Assembly (NCBI RefSeq): GCF_964355755.1
Contig: NC_092673.1
Span: 7,259,001 to 7,323,000, forward strand
DNA from: Antedon mediterranea
Lineage: Eukaryota > Echinodermata > Crinoidea > Comatulida > Antedonidae
Direction: 5' to 3'
Length of the DNA: 64,000 nucleotides
The notes beneath the pieces were generated by a model. It worked only from the letters and a program-made list of their open reading frames with translations. It searched no databases and had not been told where the DNA came from. Of the stretch, positions 12,801-24,429 are shown in pieces. A program made the translations under genes and the position numbers. The stretch's first letter is position 1. Each line of letters opens with the position of its first letter.

Positions 12801-15800
12801 TATAAATCCATGCTGTAGGATAAAAAACTGTATAATAATGTGTATAATAAAAAACTTTCTCTCTTAGTCATATTCTATAGTTAATGGACTGTTTTTCAAT
12901 ATTTATAAAAATGTATTCGCATTTATTTCAGACTAGTGTCAGAGACTTATCAGTGATGTTGAAAAAGATGCCTCAGTATCAGAAGGAATTACGAGTGGTA
13001 AATGTTTATTTTAAGGACATTAAATCATTTCATAAAACATCATTTCAGTTCAAATGTCTATCAACTGTCATCTAACACTACATTTTTTACATATACTTAA
13101 ATAGAAAGAAGTAGGGCCTGTTTCTCCTTCAAAAAAAAAATTATTATGACCGTATGAATAAATTACCCCAATTTCTATACAGCAGAAACGGGACAAACTT
13201 TTAATAACCAGTGAAGTGACATCAAGTGTATCATATTACACGAATTATTTATGGAAAAAGAGCATGTTACTCCGCAAACGAGAGCTTAATTGATTATTAC
13301 TTTTATTATATTTTATAAGTATTCAACTCAGTTGCGATTGGCTGAAGACTGTATGACCAAGTTCAAAGGTAACGTGGAAAAACTTTGCCGTGTGGAGCAG
13401 GATTTGGCTATGGGAACAGACTCTGAGGGAGAAAAAATCCGTGACCACATGAGAAGTATTGTTCCAATTTTACTGGACCAAAACATAACTTCAATGGATA
13501 AGATTCGCATTATTTTGCTATACATCATTGGCAAAAATGGTAGGTATTTATTTTAATTAAATTTCCACCCAGACAATTACCATCCAGACAATTACCACCT
13601 AGACCCATTAGAGCACTACACTTTGTTCATTTTAATTTATTTCTTAAGGAATCAGTGAGGAGAATCTTGCTAAGTTAATACAACATGCCCAGATTCCTGA
13701 GCCAGAGAAGAATATTGTGACCAACATGAAACGTCTGGGTGTACAGGTCATATATGATGTAAGTGCTTATCGAAAAATACTAGCACCCTTTTACACTATT
13801 TTTATGTATTCACTTGCTAATCAAACACTTGTACCCTTTTCACACTATTGTCAATATAATTATAGCCAATGTAGCCTCTTTGTATTGACTCGTATTAAAT
13901 TTGTTAACATTTTCACAGCCAAAATTCCGGAAGCCTAAAACGATAGAACGAAAAGAACGTGTTTCGGAACACACTTATCAGCTTTCACGTTGGTCACCTT
14001 TGATTAAGGACATAATGGAGGTAATTCTTTTTTTTTTATAAATCAAACTAATTTATTTCTGAAGCAGAATATGTAATGATACTATAGGCACTGTGTGTTG
14101 AATTAATAATAACATCCATAGTATCATGGATATAAAGCTAGGATCGCAGTACAAAAATAAATACTGATGAATATTGTCCGACAAGAAATTGAATCATCAA
14201 TGTCGCAATGAATGCGAAGCATGAAACATTGTTGAATATACGTCTATATGCTTACATGGTAGGTTACCACTTGTGACGTGCAATGTTAAGTTCTTATGAA
14301 ACTTTCAACCAATATGTTATGTCTACGTCCTTGCAATGCATCCTAGTGGAAACCAAGCTTATGTCGAAAACTGTGTAAGTGCCACAAGCAACTCAATGCA
14401 ACTGTGACTAGTTACAATCAGTTTATGCCGACCTAAGCGTTTGTACACTGAATCGTTTCACTTCAGTTTGACAATTTGCTCAGCTAAATGTATCCCTATG
14501 AAATTTTAATGGCAATTCCCCTCACCTCATCAATGTTGATTAGTATGTAAAACCATGCCTTTATTGTAACCCAATTAAAGATTCAATTTAATCAGAAGTT
14601 ATTTGATTTGTATTTTACCAGGATGCCTGTAATGACAAGTTGGATCAGAAATTGTTCCCATATCTGTCGGGTAAACCAGCATCATCCGGTCACAGTTCAT
14701 CTGGTACCAGAAGGTTAGCTACTTTATTATCTATCATATAACTAAAATTTGTTTTATAAATGTAGTAAAAAATAAGTAAAATACAGAGTTGTTCCATTTC
14801 ATTTTGTGTGGACATTGCTATTGGTATCAAATGGCAAAAAAGGTTTTTTTTTTGTAACATGATTTGCTAGTATTATACAAATAATGAATGTTTATGAGTG
14901 CAATGGTACAAATAATGGCACGAGGTGAATGATGAAAGGTTATATCAACGAGGCAAAGCCGAGTTGATATAACCTTTCATCATTCACCAAGTGCCATTAT
15001 TTGTACCATTACACGAATACAAAACATTCATTATTTGTTTTATATAACATCTAGACGTTTTTTTTTCGTACACAAAAATGTTTCAAAAAGTACTATTTAA
15101 CGATCGTTGAATAGTGCGTACTATTGCACGCCATGTGACCCACATTCGTCCAATCAAATGACAGGAATTTATATAGGTGTTATATAAAATTTTATATATA
15201 GTGGGCCAATATTCTATTAAAAAGATCTAGTTAGACAATTTACTGTGAGTATTATGTAGGTTTTTTAGAACCAATGCACTATTTGTTGAATATTGCTGAG
15301 AGTAGCATTTAAATACTTTTGACCTAAAGAGAGAAACAAATCAATAATAATAATGGTTCACAAAATGTCAATGCTGCCAATTGTAGCACTCTCTCGTCTG
15401 TCCAAGACAGTGACTGTATATATCCAATATACACAAAAGCATTTTGTGTATATTAAAACTGGTTTATAGTCCATATCCGTAAAGACTCATTCTTCAGTGA
15501 GCCTTGAACAATTGTCGATGTTATGGCTTACGGTTACACTTTCTTAACTGCTCGGCCACTGAATGTGTCAAAATTTTTACAGCACTTCTGTTTGTAAAAT
15601 TCACAGAACTTATCTGTATCACTAATAAAAGCAACCGATTTTAACACATTTCTATTAATATTGTCAGTTATGTAATGTTGAGTGATTTCTTTATTTACAG
15701 TGCAAGATATGGGCATTGGTCAAAAGGTCCAAGCCGTTCAGAACATCGCAGCGGCCCACGTTTGATTGTATTCATTCTTGGTGGTATGACTTACTCTGAG

Positions 15801-17237
15801 ATGCGTTCTGCTTACGAGGTCTGTAGAGAGTTTAACACATGGGAAATCTACATGGGTAAGATATTTCATTTGCCTCTACTATTCGTCCGATGATACTCAT
15901 ATGCCTTTTTCTTGCACTATAATACTCTATTACTTTTATTATTTTTCTCTCACTATTATACTCGTAATATAACACTCGTACTATAACATTCATACTATAA
16001 CACTCGTACTGTAACATTCGTACTATAACATTCATACTATGATTTTCATACTCTAATACTCTCACTGTTATACTCTTACTATAACACTCGTACTGTAACA
16101 CTCGTACTGTAACACTCGTACTGTAACACTCGTACTGTAACACTCGTACTGTAACACTCGTACTGTAAAACACGTTGTGTAACACACGTTGTGTAACACA
16201 CGTACTGTAACACTCGTATTATAACACTTTTACTAAAATACTCTCATTATTATTCTCTCACTGTAACACTCGTACTGTAACACTCGTACTGTAACACACG
16301 TACTGTAACACTCGTACTGTAACACTCGTACCGTAACACTCGTACCGTAACACACGTACCGTAACACTCGTACCGTAACACTCGTACCGTAACACTCGTA
16401 TTATAACACTTTTACTATAATACTCTCATTATTATTCTCTCACTATTATATTTGTACTATAACACTCATACTATAACACTCTTACTGTAACACTCGTACT
16501 GTAACACTTCGTGCTATAAGACTCATGCTGTAACACTCGTACTGTAACACTCATACTGTAACACTTCGTACTATAACACTCATACTATAACACTCGTACT
16601 GTAACACTTTGTGCTGTAAGACTCATGCTATAATTCACAAATCATGTACTTGCACTATAATAGTGGATTATGCAAGAGTTGACTTACCTGAATTATAATC
16701 TAGATTATGCTGTGATATGCATAATGATTCAAGCCGAAGGAAGACGAAGTATAATATTCATACTATAAAACTCAAACTGTATAACTAACTAACAGTGTGA
16801 GTGAGTGGCCAAGCGGTTAAGACAGTGGAACCGTAATTACGTAGCCATAACATCGGCAGGGGTTCAAGGCTCACTCACTCCATGGTTCTGGTGGTAGAAC
16901 GAGTCTTCTCGGATAAGGACTATAAACCGTAGGTCCAGTGTACACATCTAGCTCGTGTGCACTTTAAAGAACCTAGTACATCTTTCGAGACGAGTAGGGG
17001 GTTACCCCGGTGTATTAGTACATCACAGCCACTGATTACCAACTGGGCCCTCTGGGAGACCAGTCTTTGACTGAAGAGGTTGCCTAGTATAAATATAAAT
17101 TTCAAATTTCAATCAACACTTGTATTATAATAACTGACAATTTAATTGATTTATTCCCTTTTTTTCTTTCAGGCTCAACACACATGATCACACCAGAAAA
17201 CTTTCTGTCAGAGCTGTGTGACTTAAGCAACAGTTGA
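3828..17237 (+). CDS. STXBP1: Syntaxin-binding protein 1 (Munc18/unc-18/Rop), 16 exons, 586 aa
   Basis: SM-family protein that binds syntaxin and the SNARE bundle to template and promote vesicle fusion at the plasma membrane. Exons: 3828-3855, 7928-8056, 8624-8700, 9301-9379, 9715-9818, 10290-10523, 10913-11043, 11405-11509, 12444-12507, 12932-12997, 13320-13539, 13649-13758, 13919-14020, 14622-14713, 15701-15855, 17173-17237. All introns are GT-AG and all joins keep frame (1761 nt). The protein starts MSLKAVVGT. It keeps the domain-1 syntaxin contacts VDKLGMRM (D30 and R35, corresponding to rat D34 and R39). The domain-3a hairpin [11 protein letters not shown] contains P331 (rat P335), and [17 protein letters not shown] follows. 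Domain 2 resumes with [13 protein letters not shown], and the protein ends at ELCDLSNS. The constant offset of four against rat shows no net indel up to residue 331. Length matches the family (about 590 aa). The vertebrate STXBP1/2/3 split probably post-dates it, so it may represent the pre-duplication gene. Confidence 0.97.
7722..7830 (-). mobile_element. Degenerate tRNA-Gly-like SINE copy
   Basis: Read on the minus strand, the segment resembles the sequence at 37112-37200: GTAGCTTACTG, then CATGTTTGCCTTCC, then CCTGGGTTAA. This order mimics a tRNA D-arm, a TCC anticodon arm and a T-arm, with decay. It lies in STXBP1 intron 1, just before exon 2. The assignment rests on the paired comparison. 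Confidence 0.4.
8142..8260. mobile_element. MITE, AAGCTCTGTCTACACTA family, diverged copy
   Basis: The left end TTAAGCTCTGTCTACACTAT matches the terminal inverted repeat of the element at 45579-45715. The interior shares TATGGACACGATGATGTCAT with that copy's inverted orientation. The right end, TAGTTGATGGTCTAGACTAGGCTTTA, is a decayed inverted repeat. It lies in STXBP1 intron 2. Confidence 0.65.
9420..10195. repeat. Fragments of the CTATTAAAGGGACACTTT repeat family
   Basis: Introns 4 and 5 of STXBP1 contain fragments such as GGGTCACCACTATTAAAAGACAC, CTCTATTCAGGGAATATCCC and TCCCCTTAATACAGGTTCTATTG. Related words recur at 29520-29665, 32108-32245, 39466-39540 and 44546-44600. The fragments look like partial inverted-repeat elements with ends near TAGAACCCCTATTAA. 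Individual boundaries are not resolved. Confidence 0.45.
11528..12391. repeat. 61-bp minisatellite in STXBP1 intron 8
   Basis: About 14 copies of a 61-bp unit run head to tail, with landmarks GATGAGTGACCACATAGGAG, TATGACAATGACCACGATAG and TAGGATATATGATCCTAGGA. The spacing was read directly (11821, 11882, 11943). The first two or three copies are more divergent and one is shortened. The array fills almost all of the intron between exons 8 and 9. Confidence 0.95.
13112..13195. mobile_element. Short inverted-repeat element, GGGCCTGTTTCTGCTG family
   Basis: The segment opens TAGGGCCTGTTTCTCCTTC and closes CAGCAGAAACGGGAC, with an A-rich interior, in STXBP1 intron 10. At about 84 bp it is the shortest of six related copies in the window. 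The others start near 28543, 36169, 53539, 57351 and 60575. Confidence 0.55.
14250..14361. mobile_element. Partial MITE of the CTTGGTTCCCACTAG family
   Basis: The right end reads ACGTCCTTGCAATGCATCC then TAGTGGAAACCAAGCTTA, matching the right ends of the elements at 26748-26899 and 46222-46371. The left end, GCTTACATGGTAGGTTACCACTTG, is a poor inverted match. It lies in STXBP1 intron 13. Confidence 0.55.
14878..15038. mobile_element. Long-hairpin MITE in STXBP1 intron 14
   Basis: Two arms, 14878-14949 and 14963-15038, are near-perfect inverted complements (for example GGTGAATGATGAAAGGTTAT against ATAACCTTTCATCATTCACC). The short loop contains CGAGGCAAAGCCGAG. The whole unit could fold into one hairpin of about 70 bp. 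This form is typical of foldback MITEs. No target duplication was established. Confidence 0.8.
15915..16640. repeat. 14-bp tandem array (ACTCGTACTGTAAC) in STXBP1 intron 15
   Basis: Dozens of imperfect 14-bp units (CGTACTGTAACACT and variants with TATAAC or ACCGTAAC) fill about 0.7 kb directly after exon 15. Runs of near-identical units alternate with interspersed ACTCTCATTATTATT blocks, which suggests rounds of higher-order duplication. Confidence 0.93.
16797..17110 (+). mobile_element. tRNA-derived SINE
   Basis: The 5' part has RNA polymerase III promoter boxes: TGGCCAAGCGGTTAAG (A box) and GGTTCAAGGC (B box), about 45 bp apart, as in a Ser/Leu-type tRNA with a decayed stem. A body follows with TTCTCGGATAAGGACTATAA and GGTCCAGTGTACACATCT. 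A second copy of this body occurs at 38549-38770. The segment sits in STXBP1 intron 15 just before the last exon. Confidence 0.8.
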
Positions 17238-18400
17238 ACATTTACCAATCATGAACCATGATTCTGACCAATCACCTTCATTGGTTTTCTAAATTGTATC
17301 TTTCAAATCCACCAATCAAAAGATGATTTACCACCTTATCATATGGTGTATATTACATACATATATATAAATATATACACATTTATTTATGAATAATTCT
17401 AATTATTAACAAAATTGCATTTTCGTTATTCCTCTCTCTTCCATTCCAGTTTTTATTTACTATTTATAGTTGTTCTATGAATAATTTTGTTATATTAAAC
17501 TCTTTATTATATTATAATGTTTAATGACTTTAATAGTACAGTAATTAATTATATTTCTTTGTTATATTATAATATAGTATTATAATTTTAAATCTTTCAT
17601 GTTATTGCATAATATTGACACATTGAGCCATTTTTACATGTCGATGATTTATTCACAATGATTAACGAAAACTACTATTGTAGCCATGAGTGAAGGACGT
17701 GATTGGCTGAATTCATTCCAGTATTAAATATGCGTTGGATTGGTTCTATGTGTCATTAACTGTTAGTTTTAGTATTTTGATTAAACTAGATAATGTAGTC
17801 TATTATTGACTATTATATAAGAGCTATGATTTTAGACCAGTTAAACTTAATGTGCAATAGTCTTCTAATATAAGAATGTTCTGTACCATTAATATACTGA
17901 TTATACGATGTGTTCTTATATTTTTCTCTTCATATGTAATTCTAAGAATTGATAATCTTTGTTAAAAATGACTAATTGCAACAGTACGTAGTAATAAGTA
18001 GTCCTGTTTTTTCTTATTTGCCAATGATTTTGTAGTCTAAATAAGATGTTTGATACTTGTATGTAAGTGTAAGCAAATGTTATATGGACAGAAAGTTTTA
18101 GTTTTATTCTCTTAATAGACCACCTGTTAGATGTGCTGTATCATGTCTAGTGACAATAAACAACCTGCAGTATCATGTCTGCTGCCACATGGACTACTGT
18201 GGGACTGAGAGAGTATTTAAAGGGTTGGTGTAAGTTGATATTTAGTTTTTATGGATGTGCCTGTTGCTGTCAGCAGACACGATACTGCAGGAATGTTATT
18301 GTCACTAGACATGATACGGTACACAAATCGGCTGTCATTTAAACTGCTTTCTTTGTACTTCTATAGTATATAAATATTATAATACGCAGATGGAAATATT
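17238..18400 (+). other. STXBP1: Likely STXBP1 3' UTR and flank
   Basis: The stretch after the stop codon is AT-rich with no continuing ORF. An AATAAA at 18155-18160 is a candidate polyadenylation signal, giving a 3' UTR of about 0.94 kb. It lies inside the left arm of the inverted repeat 18138-18317. Earlier variant signals are also possible. Confidence 0.45.
18138..18317. repeat. 47-bp-stem inverted repeat downstream of STXBP1
   Basis: Arm 1 (18138-18184) starts GTATCATGTCTAGTGACAAT. Arm 2 (18271-18317) is its reverse complement with only a few mismatches, and the loop is 86 nt. A transcript would form a long double-stranded hairpin containing the AATAAA. It may be a foldback MITE inserted in the 3' region. 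Confidence 0.85.
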
Positions 18401-19479
18401 AACACGTATAGAAAAAATTGTTTCCTATACAGTAACAAAGAACACTGTTACACAATCATCTCACTTTAATACGACATAGAACTGAATTTTGCTAGAAAGT
18501 CATGAAAAATTAACTTATAAACCCTTTCATTGCAATTGACAGGGATAGTAAGCATCGTAAAGGTTCCAATTACTTTAAAAAATGAATGAAATATCAATAC
18601 ATGGATATTAGTATACAGTATGTGAAAAAAGGTATGCAGGTTTTGGTTAAAAGTACTTTATAAATGAGTACTCACTATGTAAATTATTATATAAATACAC
18701 AAGTGATTGAGAAATGTTTTTCGTGATGAGAAAAGAAAGCTCTTGTATTAAAAGCAATACTTTAAATGTTCTTAATATTGGTTAAGGCATGTTATTGTTT
18801 ATATACTGTTGCTGTATAGAAAAATGTATATGTATATACTCAAAATAATATAGTAAATTGTACTAGTCTCCTTTTAGAATAGCGTATTATATGCTTGTAA
18901 CTGTGTTCTACAACTGACAAATATTGATCCGATATATAATTGTAAACTCTACAAATATATAATAGTAATGTTTAATTTTTACATTTACTTTATTCAAAAT
19001 ATATTAACAATATTATTGATTGATGTTATTTTTTCATTTGTTTTGAGAACATTTATGTAATTTCCTCATTAAAAGTTTGACTTGTGTATAGTTTCATTAG
19101 AACAATTTATATGGAAACACAATTCATAGATTTTAGGTATTAAATTGTAGTAAAAATTCAAATATTTAAGTTCAAAGGTTAACATAAATAGAATATATTG
19201 TCTTATATTGTTAGTATAGTGTCAAGTCACAGAAACTGTATATTTTAATCGTGACCTAATCACATTTTTCCAACAGCATTTCTTCAAATATTCATAACTT
19301 GTATTCCACATGTGGAACAGTTAAATCACTTTATGAATATGCAAATTATATATTTGAATATCTGCTTATATGCAGATTTTTTTTTTAATATTGATCTTTG
19401 AATAATTATGAGATAAATGAATTTTTGAAGAGGTGTTTTTCAGTAGTTTGTCAAAACCCATTTTCGCAAATTTAGCTCA
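18401..19479. other. AT-rich intergenic stretch, no gene seen
   Basis: Very AT-rich sequence with short poly-A and poly-T runs. No ORF, RNA gene or repeat boundary was recognised here. Confidence 0.4.
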
Positions 19480-19660
19480 GGAGTGGCGGAGCTAGTTAAG
19501 CGGCCCAGTACCAATATGTGAACGTACTATTTCCGAGCATTTAGATGTGTAAATTTGACCAGATTTTCTTACCTCAACAAAAAGGGCAAACTTGTTTGGG
19601 CTGAGGTTTTTGGAGACTCCTCATGCTGTTCCAATCGATAAATGCCTCCGCCACTCCTTT
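19480..19660. mobile_element. Small element with GGAGTGGCGGAG inverted ends
   Basis: The left end CAGGAGTGGCGGAG and the right end CTCCGCCACTCCT are inverted complements separated by about 150 bp. The left side also reads GAGCTAGTTAAGCGG, which resembles an A box. It could therefore be a MITE or a decayed SINE with chance complementarity. Confidence 0.5.
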
Positions 19661-22600
19661 ACCTATGTATTGTAGGTAGGTATGTATATCTCGGTTTACA
19701 ACTAGACAATTTAGAATATCTCTTATGTCTATCAAATTTATATAGTATACTGTATACGGTTTATAGTTTAAAGTATTTGTTTACATTTCAATTTTTCAGA
19801 ATTTCAGAATTACAAAATTATTGTCTTTGTGAAAATGCTTTTATTGTCGTTACAACCTCAACCTACTCTGTGGCTATGTTAAACAAATCAAAGTATTTGT
19901 CCTCTGTATTTAAATCATTCATGAAATATAACCACTTGTTGGATATTAAATATAACCACTTGTTGGATATTAAATATTTTGTAGATTCTCAATCATAGAG
20001 GAAAGTACAGAATATTTTTGTTTTATATTATAATATATTGTGCATTTTAAAATTTCAACAAAATCAGCAGTGAAGCTATTAACGTCGCTTTTTGTCAAAT
20101 CTGCATTATTGCGCTGCCACTAAAATATCATTGTTATAACTTATTGCATAATACAGCCGTAAGATATAATATGTATATATATTATATTGCATCTTTTAAA
20201 TATTTCAATTATTGTTAATAAATATGTTTAATGAAATTATGCCCTATAGGAAATCCAAATACACAATATCTGTAAAGATATTAATTTAGATAAAGAACAA
20301 ATTGAGTGTAGTACTTAATATGCAGGTTGCTATTAATAAATGTAGGTCATTGAATTTTGTTCTTTTTTTTTATATTGTATTCATTCGCATATCACAACAT
20401 AATTATGCTGATATACAATTGGCGTAGGGCCTGTTTGATTGAGATTTAATTTGATTTTTCTGACGTTCCAGATGCCAATTTGGCTGGTAAAAAGGCATGT
20501 AATTTTTATTGTAAATTTAATTTTGTTTCCAATTTTTTTACAGAATATGACCTTTTTTTTCAAATAGAAAAAAAAATTATGTGGCCTCAAATTTTGATGA
20601 GCGAGTGTATTTAAAAATGTTTTATTCGACCTAATTAGCCACACTACAATAATAATATTACAGTATTGATAACATGCCTATCATGATTTGGTTTCATTTT
20701 TTCAATTACAATTCCTTGTATTGAATTGAGTTATTGAATCAAGTAATATTGATGTCTATGTTATTTCTAAATTTTATAAATCAAAAACTTTAAAACATTG
20801 CAAACTTAGTATAAAAATACAATGATTCGCCTATTTATCAATCCACACTCTATATCAAATAGTGTGTTTGACTATATCAAGGATACCGCCCCCACATTTG
20901 AAATCGTGACCAAAAAAATGACACAATCGATCGAATTGCAATTGCATTGAACTTTTCACGGACGATCGACGACAGGCAGCCGGGGAAGATATTAGAGAAT
21001 TTGTTTGTCTTTAAAATTGTTACCACCAGGTTGTTTTAATTGTAAGTTATGGTATTTTATGAATCTATTTATGTAATACTTTTAATGCAAACATATAACA
21101 TTTTTACCTTGTTGAAGAGGCACGGACGCCATTGATAAACAAAAAGGTCACACTCCGTGTGATCTGACTGAGTGAGCAACCAGGAAGCCTACTAGCTAGG
21201 CCTAGGGCCCAACCTGGTGAATCTAACTGCCGAGGCTAGCAGGAGACTAGGCCTAGGTATGTTTTAGAACATTATAAACGGAACACTATTAATGTTAGGC
21301 CTAAACATACACACACCAGACCTAGTTGGCATTTGATATATACATCTAAATCTAGTATCTATGATATCTGCCTAGGCCTACCTACTAAAGTACTAGGCCT
21401 AGACTGGTAACTAGCTAGAGACCTCTTTTCGGTCTAATCTTTACCCAGTAGGTAGGTCCTAATATCGCCAGTTTTAAGCCTGTTTTCCTGTCGTTCGTTA
21501 AGTTGCGTTGAGTTGCGTTAGGTTGCATTGAATGGCTAGATTCGATTTTACAGGAAAAGAGGGTAAAAAATCAATGTTACAAATCGTTGAAATCGTTAAA
21601 GTTGAAACCAGTTCAACCTTAACGTTACGATCTTTAAAACTGACCAATCAAATGGTCCACAGATTACGTCATTGCAGTTTGTGAAAAAATAGGTACGCGC
21701 TGACAAATTTTTACAACGCAACAATGTTTTTCACCTTTTTTGTACACTTTTAAGGTCTAATATTAAAAAAAAACAAGTGCATGTCAAATTAAATTATAAT
21801 ATTAAATGTCTTAATTAAGATATCAACGAAAGCATGTCCTAGGCTGGGTTGAAGCATCAAAACCTGTAACTTTTTCAATTTTCACGCGGGCCCGGCTGCG
21901 CATGGCCGGCCTTGGTTTTGTAATACTTAACGTCCGCGTGTCCCAGCAACGACTTGAGGTAACCAAGTTACTAGAAACAAGTTAAAATCGGTTAAAATAT
22001 TGTTAAACTTTTCATTGTCACAACACGTCAACAACAAAAACATCACTTATCACAGATGGCGGTCTTCATTTTCAGTTTTTTTATATTAAAAAATTAATAA
22101 AACGTACAATTAAATTAATTAAATATCACAATAACATTATATATTATTTAATGCTATTGTTACTAGTTAGCCATGTACCTACTGGCCGATACTGGCATGA
22201 CCCGAGACCTTTAGTAGGAGGCTACTAATTGAAAATTAATGCATATGTGTGAGCTGTACAGTAGGCCTATGTTTAATTGACGGATCTCAAAACTCAGCAA
22301 AATATTAACGTGATAATTCTTTTTTCTCAGATTTTTCACTAGATACCTTTCAAATGTAGGCTGTTGAAACACAATATTCCAAGTAATGATAACGTAAGTA
22401 GAAAAGAAAAGAATCTAGACATCTTTGTTTGGCAAAGGTGGAGGTAATCATTCTCCACAGGGCTGTCATGAGTTTTTTTACTCAACCTAATTAATTTCAG
22501 CGTCACACAACCAAGAAATCGATAAGTTACAGACCCTTACTGTACTTTTCGTTTTGGCAGTGTATTATCAGTACTACAAATGTCTTCTTATAAACCTTTT

Positions 22601-22760
22601 TTAAAATATGGTGCTACTGCATTTTCATACCCACTGTACCTACTACTAGATAATCTTAGGATTAAGTTCAGTTAAGAAATTGCAGTATTTAATTAAACGT
22701 TTTCTAAAGAAATTACATGTATTATTTCAGTAGATTTCTTATTTTTATTTCATATAATCG
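19661..22760. other. Intergenic region, no confirmed gene
   Basis: AT-rich DNA with a less AT-rich patch at about 20880-21480 (AGGCCTAG clusters, GATCGACGACAGGCAGCCGG) and a GC-rich patch at 21880-21960 (GCGGGCCCGGCTGCGCATGG). These could be promoter or 5' non-coding exon material of the downstream RING-CH gene, but no splice-consistent exon could be established. A 110-bp duplication-like run of TATAACCACTTGTTGGATAT occurs near 19930-19970. Confidence 0.35.
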
Positions 22761-23417
22761 CAGCCCACGAAATTCAGAAAAAAGAAGGTCGGCAAAAAAT
22801 TGCCGACCTTAAATTCGCCAAGGTCGGCAGTCTCGGCAGTTCTAAAAATAGAAAATTCACCCCAACCAAGGCCTAAACCTCTTGCTAACCTAAAAGGCCT
22901 AGCTAGGCCTAGCCTCCCTAGCTATATGTTATGCAAAAAGAACTAGCAAAATTAACTAAAATATAAAAACCTAACACTAAAATCTACAAGATAAATTCTA
23001 TTTGATAATTAATTGCTGAACATCATGGTTCTGGAGCTAGCCGTACACAGAGCATAGTTGCTTGCTTGGCATGACAGGGTATTCCCCTACACAGGTCTGT
23101 GGCGCGCAGCGCTGTGCCCAGCAGCCAGCTTGGTTGATAGGAAAGCATGCAGCTCACACACAAAATGATGTAATGGTTGAGTGAATTCAGGGATCATCTT
23201 AATTCCATGGTTTGTTAACTAAACACAACATGGTGGTGAATATGCCTGTTAAAATTTCAATGATACGATCCCTTAAAGTACCATGTTGTTGCTAGGAGGC
23301 TTGAAAGGAGGGATCTAGCCTAGTTTCTAGGTCGGCAATCTCTTGCCGTCCTCTGACAATTTAAGGTCGGCAATAAGGTCGGCAATTGCCGATTGCCGAC
23401 GTGAAATTCGTGGGCTG
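22761..23417. mobile_element. 657-bp non-autonomous DNA transposon with 6-bp TSD
   Basis: The ends are CAGCCCACGAAATTCAG and, inverted, CAGCCCACGAATTTCAC. The element is bounded exactly by TAATCG on both sides (22755-22760 and 23418-23423), a 6-bp target site duplication. The subterminal regions carry repeated GGTCGGCAA and TTGCCGACC words in both orientations, which may be transposase binding sites. There is no transposase ORF, so it depends on an autonomous relative. Confidence 0.85.
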
Positions 23418-23695
23418 TAATCGGCAAAAGGCATTTGAATCATCAAGACTACTTACATGATCTTTTTAGCGATTATTTTCCCTTTTCACCTTCACAATAC
23501 ATTCACTATTTTACAATTAAATAATTAACAAGTTGAAATCAGGTTTGAGTAGTGTAAAAATAATGTAGAGTGCTGTTTGATAGTGTGAACTACCAAAGTT
23601 GTAACATGCGCGTAACACCCCAAGTATAAATGAAAGGCCCGAAGTCTGTTTTTTTTTTCTAACTAAATATTATAGTCGGTCAAAAGAGGGAGAGC

Positions 23696-23763
23696 ATGGC
23701 TAAGCGCAACCAGGGTGTCATTACCAAACTTTTGCTAGGCAATGTGAAAAAGGGAGGAGATAG
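23696..23763 (+). CDS. Possible upstream first coding exon of the RING-CH gene
   Basis: ATGGCTAAGCG starts an open stretch of 22 codons (MAKRNQGVITKLLLGNVKKG and GD) in a good start context, ending AG|GTTTTT. Its phase (2) fits exon 27314-27437, whose first bases G-GTC-TCA-AGA are open in frame before the ATG at 27324. Joining them would add 26 residues. The donor is weak and the peptide has no recognised similarity. The downstream ATG is the safer start. Confidence 0.25.
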
Positions 23764-24429
23764 GTTTTTAAATTTATTTTTTTCAGTTGTACTGTAGGTT
23801 ATTTCTTTGTGTTGAATATTTCAAGTCTTTAAAAAATATTTGAAGAGATATAAAGGAATACCGATGATAATGTTCTGGACTTAATTATTCTTTTTTTTTT
23901 AGAATAGTTTTTTTTATGCTTTATGGTAAAATCACTTTTTTTTTTAAACTATGTAACTATAGCTCCACATTTTTGCTTTTTGAGTAAGTACTATAGTAGT
24001 GAATTAATAACAATAATACTGTAGATTACTATTATTATTATGCTATACTTGTGACTATGATAGTAGTAATGAAATATTATGGTGTACTGTTGTTCATTCA
24101 AAAAGGTGTACTTTGAACCATATTAATAGATTACACATCTATCTTATCAGGCAGATGATGATAGTTATCCCTTATAATAACACCGCGTGATCACCCCACA
24201 CCATGCTTACAAATTAATGAACGTGCAGCATTACTCACACCAAATTATACCCTGCTCAGTACTGATTTGATACAGTGTGCCAATACTGCCATGCTACTTT
24301 ACTGAGATACTCAAGAAGTTATCTTAAGTATCACTTATTACTAATTACAGTACTGTAGTGCTCATTTAATGAAAATATGGAACATTGTGCCACTTTCCAT
24401 AGAAGGCCTACTGTAGTATCACTTTCCTA

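Noticed and set aside
15832-16185. Minus-strand ORF with repeated VLQYECYS-type words
   Set aside because: Translation of the 14-bp intronic array; not a protein gene.
15915-16640. Direct repeats resembling a CRISPR array
   Set aside because: Units are 14 bp, contiguous, imperfect and without spacers, in a eukaryotic intron.
16797-16875. Candidate tRNA gene with A and B boxes
   Set aside because: No intact acceptor stem or anticodon loop, and a SINE body follows; a related copy exists at 38549.
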